A DNA stretch of 64,000 nt. Origin: Thomasclavelia ramosa DSM 1402. Its GTDB lineage: Bacteria > Bacillota_I > Bacilli_A > Erysipelotrichales > Coprobacillaceae. Below the pieces are notes generated by a model, which did no database searches, was not told the DNA's origin, and saw nothing but the letters and a program-made list of their open reading frames with translations. Positions 8,490-17,899 of the stretch are shown here, in pieces. Numbering within the stretch: position 1 is the first letter of the stretch; each line of letters opens with the position of its first letter. The position numbers were made by a program, and so were the translations under genes. The stretch spans positions 2,790,001-2,854,000 of the forward strand of contig NZ_CP036346.1 in the NCBI RefSeq assembly GCF_014131695.1, given 5' to 3'.

Positions 8490-9918
8490 ATCCTATTAAC
8501 GAATTAAATACTTTTAAATATTGGTCAGCGCTAGCATCCCAATCTAACTTTGCCTGCATTGCTCTAGTCATGATTCCTTTCCATGCCTCAGGATCTTCAT
8601 CGTAAACCTTTAAAGCATAGTCAATTGTTTTCATCATTTCATGAGCGTTATAGTTTGCAAAACTAAATCCAGTTCCAGTATCAGCATATTCATCATATGG
8701 CTCAACGCTATCTTTTAAACCACCAGTTTCCCTTACGATTGGAATCGTTCCATATCGAAGAGACATCATCTGTGATAACCCACAAGGTTCAAATAACGAT
8801 GGCATTAAGAACATATCACACCCTGCATAAATACGACAAGATAACCCAAAATCGTATTTTAACTGTAATGAAACAGTATCTTGGTGGTGATATGCGATTC
8901 CTTTTAAAGCATCTTCATAAACCTGATCACCGGCACCAAGAATCAAGATTTGAACCTTACGACTGCACATTTCACTAAATTGATTGATAATTAAATCTAA
9001 TCCTTTTTGTTTAGTTAATCGTGTCACGATCCCAATTAGTGCAACATCTTTATCTTCAGGCAATCCCACTTCTTTTTGTAAAGCTAATTTATTTACAATT
9101 TTATCTTTAAACACCGTCTCTAAATCATAATTTTTAACGATTTGAGGATCTGTTGCTGGATTAATTACATCATAATCAACACCATTTAAAATACCATACA
9201 AATCATATTTTCGCATTTCTAAGATATTTTGTAAACCTTCTCCATACTCTGGAGTTAAAATTTCACGTGCATAAGTTGGTGAAACAGTTGTAATAATATC
9301 ACTATAGAAAATAGCTGCTTTCATCATATTTAAACATCCATCATTTCGACAATTACCATTATAGTATAAATAATTATCTAATCCAAATAACTCACTTAAC
9401 AATTTAGGGTCAGCTTTTCCCTGGAAAGCAATATTATGAATTGTAAAGACGATTTTAATATTATCGTAATGTTCATAATAACAATATCTTTCTTTATACA
9501 ACATCGCAATCATCGCTGTTTGCCAATCATGCAAATGAAGAACATCCGGCTTAATATCAAGATGAGAAATCAATTCAAGAACTGCAAAATCAAAATATGC
9601 AAATCTTTCATAATCATCATCATAGCCATACAAACCAGGTCTTCTAAAATATTGTTCATTATCAATAAAATAGAAACGTACCCCGTCTAATTCATAAGTA
9701 AACACACCACAATATACTTTTCGCCATCCTACCCAAATATCAAAACTAGTGACATATTCAATTTCATCAGCCAATTTCATATCTTGATACTTTGGCAGCA
9801 CTACAATACTTTCAACACCTTTCTTTACCATCTCTTTTGGTAAAGAACCTAGGACATCTGCAAGCCCACCCGATTTGATAAACGGCGTCGCTTCAGATGT
9901 TGCAAATAAAACTCGCAT
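8488..9918 (-). CDS. glgA: Glycogen synthase (ADP-glucose type)
   Basis: A GT5 glycogen/starch synthase of 476 residues, the usual length. The N-terminal ADP-glucose-binding loop is KSGGLADVLGSLPK (about 16-29), and the C-terminal GT-B half has LMPSLFEPCGLSQM with the conserved Glu. It extends alpha-1,4-glucan chains from ADP-glucose. Its ATG overlaps the glgD stop (TAATG), so the glg genes are translationally coupled. Neither glgB nor glgP is in this window. Confidence 0.96.
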   Translation of the reverse strand: MRVLFATSEATPFIKSGGLADVLGSLPKEMVKKGVESIVVLPKYQDMKLADEIEYVTSFDIWVGWRKVYCGVFTYELDGVRFYFIDNEQYFRRPGLYGYDDDYERFAYFDFAVLELISHLDIKPDVLHLHDWQTAMIAMLYKERYCYYEHYDNIKIVFTIHNIAFQGKADPKLLSELFGLDNYLYYNGNCRNDGCLNMMKAAIFYSDIITTVSPTYAREILTPEYGEGLQNILEMRKYDLYGILNGVDYDVINPATDPQIVKNYDLETVFKDKIVNKLALQKEVGLPEDKDVALIGIVTRLTKQKGLDLIINQFSEMCSRKVQILILGAGDQVYEDALKGIAYHHQDTVSLQLKYDFGLSCRIYAGCDMFLMPSLFEPCGLSQMMSLRYGTIPIVRETGGLKDSVEPYDEYADTGTGFSFANYNAHEMMKTIDYALKVYDEDPEAWKGIMTRAMQAKLDWDASADQYLKVFNSLIG

Positions 9919-11027
9919 TAAACCACATCTCCTTCTTTAATATACAATGGCGTAGTTGCATCACCTTTTAAATTCAATTGCCGTTGTACTTTAGAAGTCT
10001 TATCCATAATTACATTTTCTAGATGCGCTCCTGGATTAACCACTGAACCTGAGAATAGAATACAATTTTTTACTACTGCACCGGTCCCAATTACTACATC
10101 ACGTCCAATTATGCTATTTTCCACCGTCCCATTGATCATTGCTCCATTTGCAACAAATGATCTTGTTACATCTGATTCTGTTAAATATTTTGCTGGAGGT
10201 GTATCATTTGTGATTGTGTAAATCGGCCAGTTGCTTTTAAATACTGCTGATGACACATCTAAATCTAAGAACTCTAATGAATATTTATAATAATGTTCTA
10301 ATGAATCAATGCAGCGTGCATAACCTTTATATTCATAAGCATTAATTTGTTTTTCATCACATAAATAACCCAGTACATCTTTTAAACTAAAGAATGAACT
10401 GATTTTTTGCGCCTGCTTCATTACTTTTAATAAAGTTTTTGTATTAATTACATAAGTTTCTAATGAAATACTACGATCTTTACGACTACCCTTATTACGT
10501 TCTACAGCCGTTACAACTTTATCTTTGATCGTTAAGCAATCACATCCAATATATGCTTCATTAGCATCATGAACTTTCTTATATACCATTGTAATTTCAG
10601 CACCGGTTTTTTCGTGATTTTCAATTACATCTTCATAATCCATTGTTGTTATGATATGTGCTGGAGCAATCACAACATAATCAGCCTTATTAGCTTCTAA
10701 AAAAGCGATATTTTCAATTAAATTATTAATATCATGATTATAATTAGGGTTATTGGCGTATTTTTCATTATATAATAATGAAACCCCACCAGCTTTAGAG
10801 TTAAAGTTCCAAGAATCACCATTACCTAAGTGTTTAAATAATGATCTTGGTTTTTTTTGAATCAATACTCCGACTGCATCAATTGTTGAATTTGACATAT
10901 TAGATAATACGAAATCAATCAATGCATAACGTCCTAAAAAACTAACAGACGCTACTGGTCTTCTCTCTGTAAGACCGACAAAATCTACATCTGAGTGTAA
11001 ATTAACTATACCAATTGCTTTTACCAT
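9918..11027 (-). CDS. glgD: GlgD subunit of ADP-glucose pyrophosphorylase
   Basis: A 369-residue GlgC-like protein of the GlgD type. The N-terminal nucleotidyltransferase fold is present but the GGxGTRL pyrophosphate loop is replaced by VGLTERRPVASVSFLG, as in GlgD subunits that are thought to be regulatory. A left-handed beta-helix follows at about 290-350 (GAMINGTVENSIIGRDVVIGTGAVVKNCIL). It lies 14 bases after glgC and overlaps glgA. In Bacillus GlgD raises GlgC activity; the same role is inferred here. Confidence 0.93.
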   Translation of the reverse strand: MVKAIGIVNLHSDVDFVGLTERRPVASVSFLGRYALIDFVLSNMSNSTIDAVGVLIQKKPRSLFKHLGNGDSWNFNSKAGGVSLLYNEKYANNPNYNHDINNLIENIAFLEANKADYVVIAPAHIITTMDYEDVIENHEKTGAEITMVYKKVHDANEAYIGCDCLTIKDKVVTAVERNKGSRKDRSISLETYVINTKTLLKVMKQAQKISSFFSLKDVLGYLCDEKQINAYEYKGYARCIDSLEHYYKYSLEFLDLDVSSAVFKSNWPIYTITNDTPPAKYLTESDVTRSFVANGAMINGTVENSIIGRDVVIGTGAVVKNCILFSGSVVNPGAHLENVIMDKTSKVQRQLNLKGDATTPLYIKEGDVV

Positions 11028-11041
11028 CTCTATTTCCTCCC

Positions 11042-12166
11042 CTACTTATTATCACTAACCAAAGCGACTTCTTTAGCTTCTTTGTTGATCTTAGTTTTTG
11101 CACGAATAACTACACCTTCATCAACAATTGCTTTATACACTTCAGCGCCTTCTTCAACTAATACCCCTGGCATTAATACTGAATCAATAACTTTAGCCCC
11201 TTCACCAACATTAACGTTGTTGAATAAAACTGATCCTTCAACATTACCATTAACTAAACATCCTTGTGTAATCAAAGAATTTTTAACTTTAGCTTGATCC
11301 CCGATAATTTGTGGTTTTCCTAAAGTATCTTCAGTATAGATCTTCCAATCTTTCTTGATGTTATATAAATCAAGATCTTTATCTTTTAACAAGTCCATGT
11401 TAGCCTGCCATAAGCTTTCAACAGTTCCAACATCTTTCCAATATCCATCAAATTCATAAGCATATAATTTCTTGTTATCATTTAACATGTCAGGAATAAT
11501 GTTCATTCCAAAATCATGTTTACTATCTTCTTTTTTGGCATCTGCAATTAAATATTTTCTTAATTGCTTATAAGTAAAGATATAAATCCCCATTGATGCT
11601 AATGTAGATTTTGGTTTTTCTGGTTTTTCATCGAATTCATAAATAGTTCCATCTTCATAAGTATTCATGATTCCAAAACGGCTTGCTTCTTTTAATGATA
11701 CATTTAATACAGCGATAGTGGCATCAGCTTTACGTTGTTTATGAGCTGTAAGCATTTTATCATAATCCATTTTATAAATATGGTCCCCAGATAAAATCAA
11801 AACATATTCTGGATCATATTGATCGATAAAGCTAATGTTTTGATAAATAGCATCAGCCGTTCCAGCATACCAGGTTGCTCCTACTTCACCACGTTCACGA
11901 GCCGGTAAAATTGCAGCTAGTGATTGTTTTCCATCAAGTCCCCATTTAGTTCCGGCACCAACATAAGTACCTAACAATACAGATTCATATTGCGTAAGCA
12001 CCCCAACAATATCAATCCCCGAATTAGCGCAGTTACTTAAAGGAAAGTCAATAATACGATATTTACCTCCAAAGTGTACTGCTGGTTTAGCTACTTTAGC
12101 TGTTAGGGCTTCTAGACGTGTTCCACGTCCACCAGCTAAAATCATTGCGACAATCTCTCTTCCCAT
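11042..12166 (-). CDS. glgC: Glucose-1-phosphate adenylyltransferase
   Basis: A 374-residue ADP-glucose pyrophosphorylase. The pyrophosphorylase loop [11 protein letters not shown] is at about 13-23, the substrate motif [18 protein letters not shown] lies near 245, and a C-terminal beta-helix follows ([21 protein letters not shown]). It makes ADP-glucose from ATP and glucose-1-phosphate, the committed step of glycogen synthesis. It is the first gene of glgC-glgD-glgA. A cre-like site lies 23 bases upstream of its start. Confidence 0.96.
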   Translation of the reverse strand: MGREIVAMILAGGRGTRLEALTAKVAKPAVHFGGKYRIIDFPLSNCANSGIDIVGVLTQYESVLLGTYVGAGTKWGLDGKQSLAAILPARERGEVGATWYAGTADAIYQNISFIDQYDPEYVLILSGDHIYKMDYDKMLTAHKQRKADATIAVLNVSLKEASRFGIMNTYEDGTIYEFDEKPEKPKSTLASMGIYIFTYKQLRKYLIADAKKEDSKHDFGMNIIPDMLNDNKKLYAYEFDGYWKDVGTVESLWQANMDLLKDKDLDLYNIKKDWKIYTEDTLGKPQIIGDQAKVKNSLITQGCLVNGNVEGSVLFNNVNVGEGAKVIDSVLMPGVLVEEGAEVYKAIVDEGVVIRAKTKINKEAKEVALVSDNK

Positions 12167-12188
12167 TTTTAAATACCTCCTTGTCTAA

Positions 12189-12202
12189 TGTAAGCGCTTT
12201 AC
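12189..12202. promoter_or_regulatory. Probable cre (CcpA) site upstream of glgC
   Basis: TGTAAGCGCTTTAC on the plus strand matches one half of the catabolite-responsive element closely (TGTAAGCG) and the other half with a one-base shift. It lies between a possible -10 region and the glgC ribosome-binding site, a position typical of CcpA repression. Confidence 0.6.
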
Positions 12203-12379
12203 CTATAATTTAATTCTACCATAAATTAGAAATAAATTCGAGATTAATTATACGAAATATAATTATTGTATCTTGTCATATATTATACTCTCATTTATTT
12301 TTTAATAAAATGATATCATAATTTTTATCCCCGCAATTTTCCCTAAATTCAAACAACTATCATTTTTTATAAATAACTG

Positions 12380-12387
12380 CATATATT
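12380..12387 (+). promoter_or_regulatory. Possible SigE/SigK-type -10 upstream of cwlJ
   Basis: CATATATT 17 bases before the cwlJ start fits the CATAnnnT -10 pattern of mother-cell sigma factors. No convincing -35 was found at the proper distance, so this is weak and rests mainly on the sporulation role of the genes. Confidence 0.35.
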
Positions 12388-12403
12388 ATAACGGGGTGAT
12401 AAT

Positions 12404-12823
12404 TTGGCACGAATTAAATACTCAACCGAAGAAGTCGATTTACTAGCGCGGCTTATTAAATCTGAAGCTTTAGGTGAAGGAGAACAAGGTATGCTATTAG
12501 TTGGTAATGTAGTTATCAATCGCGTTGTTGCAAACTGTGATGTTTTTCGAAACACCCGAACCATCACTGAAGTAGTCTACCAAAAGAATGCTTTTTCCGG
12601 GGTCGGAACCCCACTCTTTAACGAACCAGTCAACGAACTGCTTCGGCAAATTGCATTACGCTGTATTAACGGCTATCGAAATGAACCGGCAACTAATGCC
12701 CTATGGTTTAAAAATCCCGGTACCAATGTCGCTTGCCCAGAAAAATTCTATGGCAATTTATCCGGTCGCTTTAAACAACACTGTTTTTATAACCCAGGCT
12801 TAAAATTAAATTGTGATTTATAA
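12404..12823 (+). CDS. cwlJ: Spore cortex-lytic cell wall hydrolase CwlJ
   Basis: A 139-residue hydrolase_2 (SleB/CwlJ catalytic) domain with no signal peptide or peptidoglycan-binding domain, matching CwlJ length (about 142). The conserved N-terminal helix LLARLIKSEALGEGEQGMLLVGNVVINRV carries the catalytic Glu. Start is TTG at 12404, set by GGGGTGAT three bases upstream. CwlJ degrades spore cortex during germination and is made in the mother cell. gerQ follows 23 bases downstream, and GerQ is needed to place CwlJ in the coat in Bacillus. Confidence 0.92.
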   Translation: MARIKYSTEEVDLLARLIKSEALGEGEQGMLLVGNVVINRVVANCDVFRNTRTITEVVYQKNAFSGVGTPLFNEPVNELLRQIALRCINGYRNEPATNALWFKNPGTNVACPEKFYGNLSGRFKQHCFYNPGLKLNCDL

Positions 12824-12846
12824 AAAATTATACGAGGAGATCGATT

Positions 12847-13245
12847 ATGGATTATTTTAATGACTTAAACCCTTATTTAGTACGGCAGGATCCAGCTCCA
12901 GCTGAAACCCCTGATACTACCCCAACGCCAGCTCCGGCCCCTACCCCTAACCAAACCCCAGGAACACCTTCTACACCTTCAGTAACTCCAGCACCAGTTA
13001 TTGATCAAGCATATGTTGAAAATATTTTACGGATCAACGTTGGGAAATTAGGTACCTTTTACTTTACGTATACCGGCAGCAATGAATGGCGGGACAGAAT
13101 CTTTAAAGGTATTATTGAACAGGCGGGACGAGATCATTTTATTCTTCACGATCCCAAAACCGGTAAACGCTACTTATTACAATTAGTCTATCTTGAATGG
13201 GCTGAATTTGATGAAGCGCTTAATTATCAATATCCATATCAATAA
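12847..13245 (+). CDS. gerQ: Spore coat protein GerQ
   Basis: A 132-residue protein whose C-terminal 75 residues match GerQ: YVENILRINVGKLGTFYFTY, then GIIEQAGRDHFILHDPKTGK and LVYLEWAEFDE. The N-terminal part (about 15-52) is a low-complexity Pro/Thr/Ala linker, longer on Pro-Thr repeats than the Gln-rich head of Bacillus GerQ. GerQ is a coat protein that recruits CwlJ. A GAGGAG site precedes the ATG. Adjacent to cwlJ as in the Bacillus cereus group. Confidence 0.92.
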   Translation: MDYFNDLNPYLVRQDPAPAETPDTTPTPAPAPTPNQTPGTPSTPSVTPAPVIDQAYVENILRINVGKLGTFYFTYTGSNEWRDRIFKGIIEQAGRDHFILHDPKTGKRYLLQLVYLEWAEFDEALNYQYPYQ

Positions 13246-13261
13246 GGACTAAGTCCTTATT
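13241..13261 (+). terminator. Hairpin after gerQ
   Basis: AATAAGGACT and AGTCCTTATT form a near-perfect palindrome overlapping the gerQ stop codon. The following sequence is T-rich but not a clean run, so termination efficiency is uncertain. Confidence 0.6.
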
Positions 13262-13374
13262 GATTCTTATTTATTCTTAATTTTTTCTTATCTATCTTAG
13301 CATTATTTAATAAAGCTTAACTTTTACCCATTTCTATTATTTAAAGCATATAATGCCACCATGGAGGTATTTAT

Positions 13375-15195
13375 ATGTGCGGAATTATTGGATATACTAA
13401 TAACGTTTCCAACAATCAAAGCGTTATTGAAAATATGTTACAAAAAATTAGTCATCGCGGACCAGATGATCAAGGATACTATCAAGATAGTAAAATCACA
13501 TTAGGGATGCGACGTTTAAGTATCATTGATTTAGACAGCGGTAACCAGCCTTTATTTAATGAAGATAAATCATTGATTCTCGTTTTTAATGGTGAAATAT
13601 ACAACTATCAAGTCTTACGAGCAAAACTCATCTCTTTAGGTCATACTTTCACGACTAATAGCGATAGCGAAGTAATCATCCACGGATACGAAGAATACGG
13701 TAATGATATTGTTAATCATTTACGAGGAATGTTTGCTTTTGCCATCTACAACATACATACTAAGGCGCTTTTTATAGCGCGTGATATTTTTGGAATTAAA
13801 CCATTATTTTATACAATTGTTAAAAATGAATTAGTTTTTGCTTCAGAGATCAAAGCATTGTTTGAATATCCGGGAGTTGAAAAAAAATTTAACGAGCAGT
13901 GCCTTTCAAGCTATTTAGCTTTTCAATATAATCCTTTAACAGAAACATTTTACCGAGGCATCTTTCAACTCTTACCAGCTCATTATCTTGAATTTACTGA
14001 TAATCTAAAACTAACCCATTACTTTAAATTCAATTATAATCTTGATGATAATTTAAAAGAAACCGATGCCCTCAATATGCTTGAATCAACGCTGAAAGAT
14101 TCAATCAGCCACCATCGCCTAGCAGATGTTGAAATGGGTTCTTTTCTATCTGGAGGTATCGATTCTTCTTACTTAGCAGCAAACAGCCAAGTAAAAAAAA
14201 CTTTTAGTGTCGGCTTTGAAGATCATCGTTGTAACGAACTCCCTTTAGCCCGAGAATTATCTCAATATTTAGATATTGAAAACTATCAAAAAGTAATTAC
14301 CAAAGATGAATTTTGGCATACTATCCCTACTATTTTAAATATTCTTGATGAACCAGTTGCCGATCCTTCGATCATCCCACTCTATCATTTAACTAAATTG
14401 GCTAGTCAACATGTAAAAGTAGTATTATCAGGAGAAGGCGCTGATGAATTATTCGGAGGTTATAATATCTATCAAACCCCCCTGACCCTAGCCCCAACGA
14501 AAATAATTCCTTTCTTTCTTCGTAAAGGTCTTAAAAATATTTTAATAAAGACCAATTATGAATTTAAAGGTAAACAATATTTAATCCGAGCTGGACAAAA
14601 GATAGAAGAACGATTTATTGGAAATGCATTTATTTTTCAAAACCATGAGCTAAAAAAACTAATTAAACCACAATGGCCTATATACCCACCACAAGTTTTA
14701 ACAAATGCTTACTACCGTGATGTTGCAAGAAAAGATGATATCACTAAAATGCAGTATATTGATTTAAACTTTTGGCTAAGGGGCGATATTTTGCGTAAAG
14801 CTGATCATATTTCCATGGCTAATTCACTTGAAGTGCGAGTACCCTATCTAGATAAAGAAGTATGGGCTATTAGTTCCATTTTACCAACAAATTTGCGGGT
14901 CAACAAAAAAGCAACTAAGTATATTTTTCGAAAAATGGCAGCAAAATCCCTTCCTCTTCAAAATAGTGAACGAAAAAAACTTGGTTTCCCTGTTCCCTTA
15001 AATGAATGGATCAAAGAAGAACAATATTATCAGCCTATTAAAGAACTCTTCAACAGTAAAAGTGCTCAAAAATATTTTAATTGTGACTATTTAAATTATC
15101 TTCTTGATGAACATTATCAAGGAATTCACAATAATGCGCGAAAAATTTGGACCGTCTATATTTTTCTAACTTGGTATAATCGTAATTTTGACTAA
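13375..15195 (+). CDS. asnB: Asparagine synthetase (glutamine-hydrolysing)
   Basis: A 606-residue AsnB. The N-terminal class II glutaminase begins MCGIIGY with nucleophile Cys2 and has RGPDDQG and NGEIYNY. The C-terminal synthetase domain has the PP-loop FLSGGIDSSYLA (about 257-268) and SGEGADELFGGY. It makes asparagine from aspartate, glutamine and ATP. A TATAAT at 13349-13354 and a GGAGG site precede the start. A terminator follows, so it is monocistronic. Confidence 0.96.
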   Translation: MCGIIGYTNNVSNNQSVIENMLQKISHRGPDDQGYYQDSKITLGMRRLSIIDLDSGNQPLFNEDKSLILVFNGEIYNYQVLRAKLISLGHTFTTNSDSEVIIHGYEEYGNDIVNHLRGMFAFAIYNIHTKALFIARDIFGIKPLFYTIVKNELVFASEIKALFEYPGVEKKFNEQCLSSYLAFQYNPLTETFYRGIFQLLPAHYLEFTDNLKLTHYFKFNYNLDDNLKETDALNMLESTLKDSISHHRLADVEMGSFLSGGIDSSYLAANSQVKKTFSVGFEDHRCNELPLARELSQYLDIENYQKVITKDEFWHTIPTILNILDEPVADPSIIPLYHLTKLASQHVKVVLSGEGADELFGGYNIYQTPLTLAPTKIIPFFLRKGLKNILIKTNYEFKGKQYLIRAGQKIEERFIGNAFIFQNHELKKLIKPQWPIYPPQVLTNAYYRDVARKDDITKMQYIDLNFWLRGDILRKADHISMANSLEVRVPYLDKEVWAISSILPTNLRVNKKATKYIFRKMAAKSLPLQNSERKKLGFPVPLNEWIKEEQYYQPIKELFNSKSAQKYFNCDYLNYLLDEHYQGIHNNARKIWTVYIFLTWYNRNFD

Positions 15196-15216
15196 GAAGA
15201 TTTTATCTTCTTTTTC
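15194..15216 (+). terminator. Terminator after asnB
   Basis: AAGAAGA and TCTTCTT form a 7-bp stem with a short loop, running into TTTTTC directly after the asnB stop codon. Confidence 0.8.
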
Positions 15217-15279
15217 TATGCTTTTTCATCTTATCTCTCTTTCAAGAATGCATAAGTTATATTAGAAAGGAGGGAAATA

Positions 15280-15672
15280 ATGAATTGTCTAAAAAAACAA
15301 TTATTAATCATTAGTTTTGCACTTATTGTTGCAATTGCTATATTTTTAATATTTGGTAGTTCAATTTATATCAATCAGATTTTCTTTATCATCAATGCAT
15401 TCCTCGGTATCTTTGGACTCGTCAGTATCTTAATCAGCGAAGCTTTAACCCCGCCAAATAACGCTTATACTTGTTGCGGTAATCTAGCTACGCTCGGCAG
15501 TAGTGGCTTAATCCTAATTTCTCTATTAGCAATTATCATTGAAGCCTATGCTTATACAAGTGTTATTAGCCTAATTCTCGCTGGGAGTTTTTTCTTCTTA
15601 GTTTTGATGCTAGGCGGTATATGGTGCTATCTCAACCTTCGCAATCACTGTCATCGTAACTATTATTGTTGA
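15280..15672 (+). CDS. Small Cys-containing membrane protein, unknown
   Basis: A 130-residue hydrophobic protein with about four predicted membrane helices (roughly 8-27, 33-55, 66-88, 92-116). Cys residues cluster outside the helices: YTCCGN near 66 and a basic tail CHRNYYC at the C-terminus. A strong AAGGAGGG site precedes the ATG, so translation is likely. No family recognised. It stands alone between asnB and the opposite-strand folC; the Cys pairs could bind metal or form disulfides, which is speculation. Confidence 0.65.
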   Translation: MNCLKKQLLIISFALIVAIAIFLIFGSSIYINQIFFIINAFLGIFGLVSILISEALTPPNNAYTCCGNLATLGSSGLILISLLAIIIEAYAYTSVISLILAGSFFFLVLMLGGIWCYLNLRNHCHRNYYC

Positions 15673-15698
15673 CAAACAAAAAGGCAGGTAAATTTGAA

Positions 15699-16868
15699 TC
15701 ATACCTGCTTTTCAATTAAATTATTTTGAAGATATTTACGGACCGTGCTAATAAAATGTAACGAGCCTGTAATAATTAAATGATCATATAGATCAATATT
15801 ATTTTTAATTGCTTCTTTAAAATCAATTCCTTCTAATTGTAGCCGTTCATCTGCAAATGTTGCTTGAATCAATGGATATTCACTTAATAAAGCTTCCATT
15901 TGTTCAATATCTTTATCCCCCAAAGCACTGAAGATAACTAATGCCTTTTTTATTTGTTGATCATGTAATGTCTTAATTAGTGCCTTGATTCCATCGATAT
16001 TATGTGCCCCATCTAAATAAATCTTTCCAAACTTTTCAAATCGGCCTGGCCAGCTAAATCCATCTAAAGCTCGTTGTACTAAGGAATGATCTAACTCAAT
16101 CAAATAGTCACATACATTAATCGCCAATGTCGCATTAGCAACCTGATAACTACCACAATTACTTAACTGGTAATCATAACCTAAACAGCTAAAATGATAA
16201 GGATATCGATAATCACAATCTATCTCCACACTAACTACTTGACTATTTTTAATTTCAGCTGCAGCTTTAAAAATATCAATCAAATCATTATTTATTTCGC
16301 TAGTAAAACAAGTTTGTTCAGGTTTAATGATTCCAGCTTTATGATGAGCTATTTGTGCTAAAGTATCACCTAACATAAACTGATGATCATAACCGATATT
16401 AGTTATCACACTGCAAACACTATCAATTACATTAGTTTTATCATTTAATCCCCCGATTCCTGTTTCAATAATTCGATAATCTAGTTCTTCTTCATCAAAA
16501 TAACGCAACATGATCAAAATATCAATTTCAAACATCGATAATTGTTCGCTTTCAATAATCTCAACAAGACTGTTAATAATCATCAGCAGTCGTTCATCAC
16601 TTATCATTTCCCCATTAATACAAATACGATCATTATGACAAATAAGATATGGTGATGTAAATGTTCCCACACGATACCCATGTTCAACCATAATATCTTT
16701 AATAAAATTAGTTGTTGAACCTTTACCATTAGTTCCAGCTATATGAATAATATTTTTTTGGTAAATGTTAAAGCCATATTTTTTAATTGTCTCTTTAAAC
16801 TGTTCCAAGGTCCGCTTAGTTCGCTTTGACTCTATATACACTAGCGCACTTTTAATATCATTAAACAT
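15699..16868 (-). CDS. folC: Folylpolyglutamate synthase / dihydrofolate synthase
   Basis: A Mur-ligase-family protein of 389 residues. The P-loop is IAGTNGKGST (about 43-52), with the family residues TSPYLICHNDRICINGE and the C-terminal DGAHNIDGIKAL. FolC adds glutamates to folates and may also make dihydrofolate. It is somewhat shorter than the Bacillus enzyme (about 430). A GAGGAG site precedes the start. It is convergent with the membrane-protein gene. Confidence 0.92.
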   Translation of the reverse strand: MFNDIKSALVYIESKRTKRTLEQFKETIKKYGFNIYQKNIIHIAGTNGKGSTTNFIKDIMVEHGYRVGTFTSPYLICHNDRICINGEMISDERLLMIINSLVEIIESEQLSMFEIDILIMLRYFDEEELDYRIIETGIGGLNDKTNVIDSVCSVITNIGYDHQFMLGDTLAQIAHHKAGIIKPEQTCFTSEINNDLIDIFKAAAEIKNSQVVSVEIDCDYRYPYHFSCLGYDYQLSNCGSYQVANATLAINVCDYLIELDHSLVQRALDGFSWPGRFEKFGKIYLDGAHNIDGIKALIKTLHDQQIKKALVIFSALGDKDIEQMEALLSEYPLIQATFADERLQLEGIDFKEAIKNNIDLYDHLIITGSLHFISTVRKYLQNNLIEKQV

Positions 16869-16941
16869 TATTTTCTCCTCTGCAAGTAATTTAACTTATT
16901 CTAATACAATTTATCTATAATGACAAATAAGGATTCAAAAT

Positions 16942-16972
16942 AAAAGGACTTCTTTTACGAAATCCCTCTTTT
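16942..16972 (-). terminator. Probable terminator of the 44-residue ORF
   Basis: An imperfect minus-strand stem (AAAAGAGGGATTTC with GAAGTCCTTTT, one G-U pair and a small bulge) ends in TTTTATTTT four bases after the small ORF stop. Confidence 0.5.
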
Positions 16973-16975
16973 ATC

Positions 16976-17110
16976 TTATAATTGAATCTTTTTTTTGAGC
17001 CGTTTAACAAACCACACCATTCCTACAACTGCAACAAATATTCCAAGTCCCCAAATAACCAATGTTCCAGCACTAACCGGTGCCCAAATAATCCCAATAC
17101 CACTATTCAT
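16976..17110 (-). CDS. 44-residue single-span membrane peptide
   Basis: ATG at 17110 follows a strong AAGGAGGGG site by seven bases; the frame ends with TAA at 16976. The protein starts MNSGIGIIWAPVSAG, has one hydrophobic helix at about 16-35 and ends in a basic cluster (KRLKKK), so it is probably inner-membrane with C-terminus inside. A weak terminator follows. No family recognised. The strong ribosome-binding site and clean topology support a real gene. Confidence 0.6.
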   Translation of the reverse strand: MNSGIGIIWAPVSAGTLVIWGLGIFVAVVGMVWFVKRLKKKIQL

Positions 17111-17197
17111 TTTAGTCCCCTCCTTTTTTCACTTTTAATTATAACATATTTAATATATTTTTTTAATGAATCCTATAACGATTAAGAAAACTTAAGA

Positions 17198-17242
17198 AAA
17201 AGGTTGCCTTTATCAGTATAATTACTGATAAACCAACCTTTA
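17198..17242 (-). terminator. Terminator after ung
   Basis: A long hairpin, AAAGGTTG plus TTTATCAGTA pairing with TACTGATAAA plus CAACCTTT with small internal mismatch, followed by TTTTTC on the minus strand. It overlaps the ung stop. Confidence 0.85.
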
Positions 17243-17899
17243 AATATTATCAATTTGCCAATCAATCATTGGCATTCCATTCCTAATCAAAAATTCATTT
17301 GCCTTACTAAAAGGATGTGAACCAAAGAATCCCCGATGTGCTGATAGTGGAGAAGGGTGCGCACTCTCTAAAACCAAATGACGTGAAGTGTCGATATATT
17401 GTTTTTTAGCACGGGCATTATTTCCCCATAAAATAAATACTAGCGGCTTTTGGCGTTTATTTAAAGCTTTAACAATATTTAAAGTAAAAGTTTCCCAACC
17501 TTTACCAGAATGACTATTAGCCCGCCCTTCTTCAACTGTTAACACATTATTAAGCAACAAGACTCCTTGCTTAGCCCATTTTGTGAGATCTCCATGATTA
17601 GGAATCATTGTTCCTAAATCATCTTGTAACTCTTTATAAATATTAACCAAACTTGGGGGAATCCGAACCCCCGGATAAACACTGAATGCCAATCCATTTG
17701 CCTGATGAAGTTCATGATAAGGGTCTTGTCCTAAAATAACTACTTTAACATTTTCATAATCACAAAGATTTAAAGCTCTAAAAATATTTTCTTTTGGGGG
17801 AAAAATCGTTTTATGTAAATATTCATTTTCAACAAACTGATGTAGCTGCTTATAATAATCTTGTTGAAACTCAATTTCAACAATATCTTTAAATCTCAT
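17240..17899 (-). CDS. ung: Uracil-DNA glycosylase
   Basis: A family 1 UDG of 219 residues. The water-activating motif GQDPYH is at 57-62 and the minor-groove loop HPSPLSAHRGF near the C-terminus. It excises uracil from DNA for base excision repair. I take the ATG at 17899: the frame is open to a TTG at 17917, but the shorter form aligns with other Ung N-termini. It overlaps the end of the upstream HAD gene by 11 bases. Confidence 0.95.
   Translation of the reverse strand: MRFKDIVEIEFQQDYYKQLHQFVENEYLHKTIFPPKENIFRALNLCDYENVKVVILGQDPYHELHQANGLAFSVYPGVRIPPSLVNIYKELQDDLGTMIPNHGDLTKWAKQGVLLLNNVLTVEEGRANSHSGKGWETFTLNIVKALNKRQKPLVFILWGNNARAKKQYIDTSRHLVLESAHPSPLSAHRGFFGSHPFSKANEFLIRNGMPMIDWQIDNI

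Noticed and set aside
12367-12567. Minus-strand ORF over cwlJ
   Set aside because: It is antisense to a clearly conserved gene and has no start site support.
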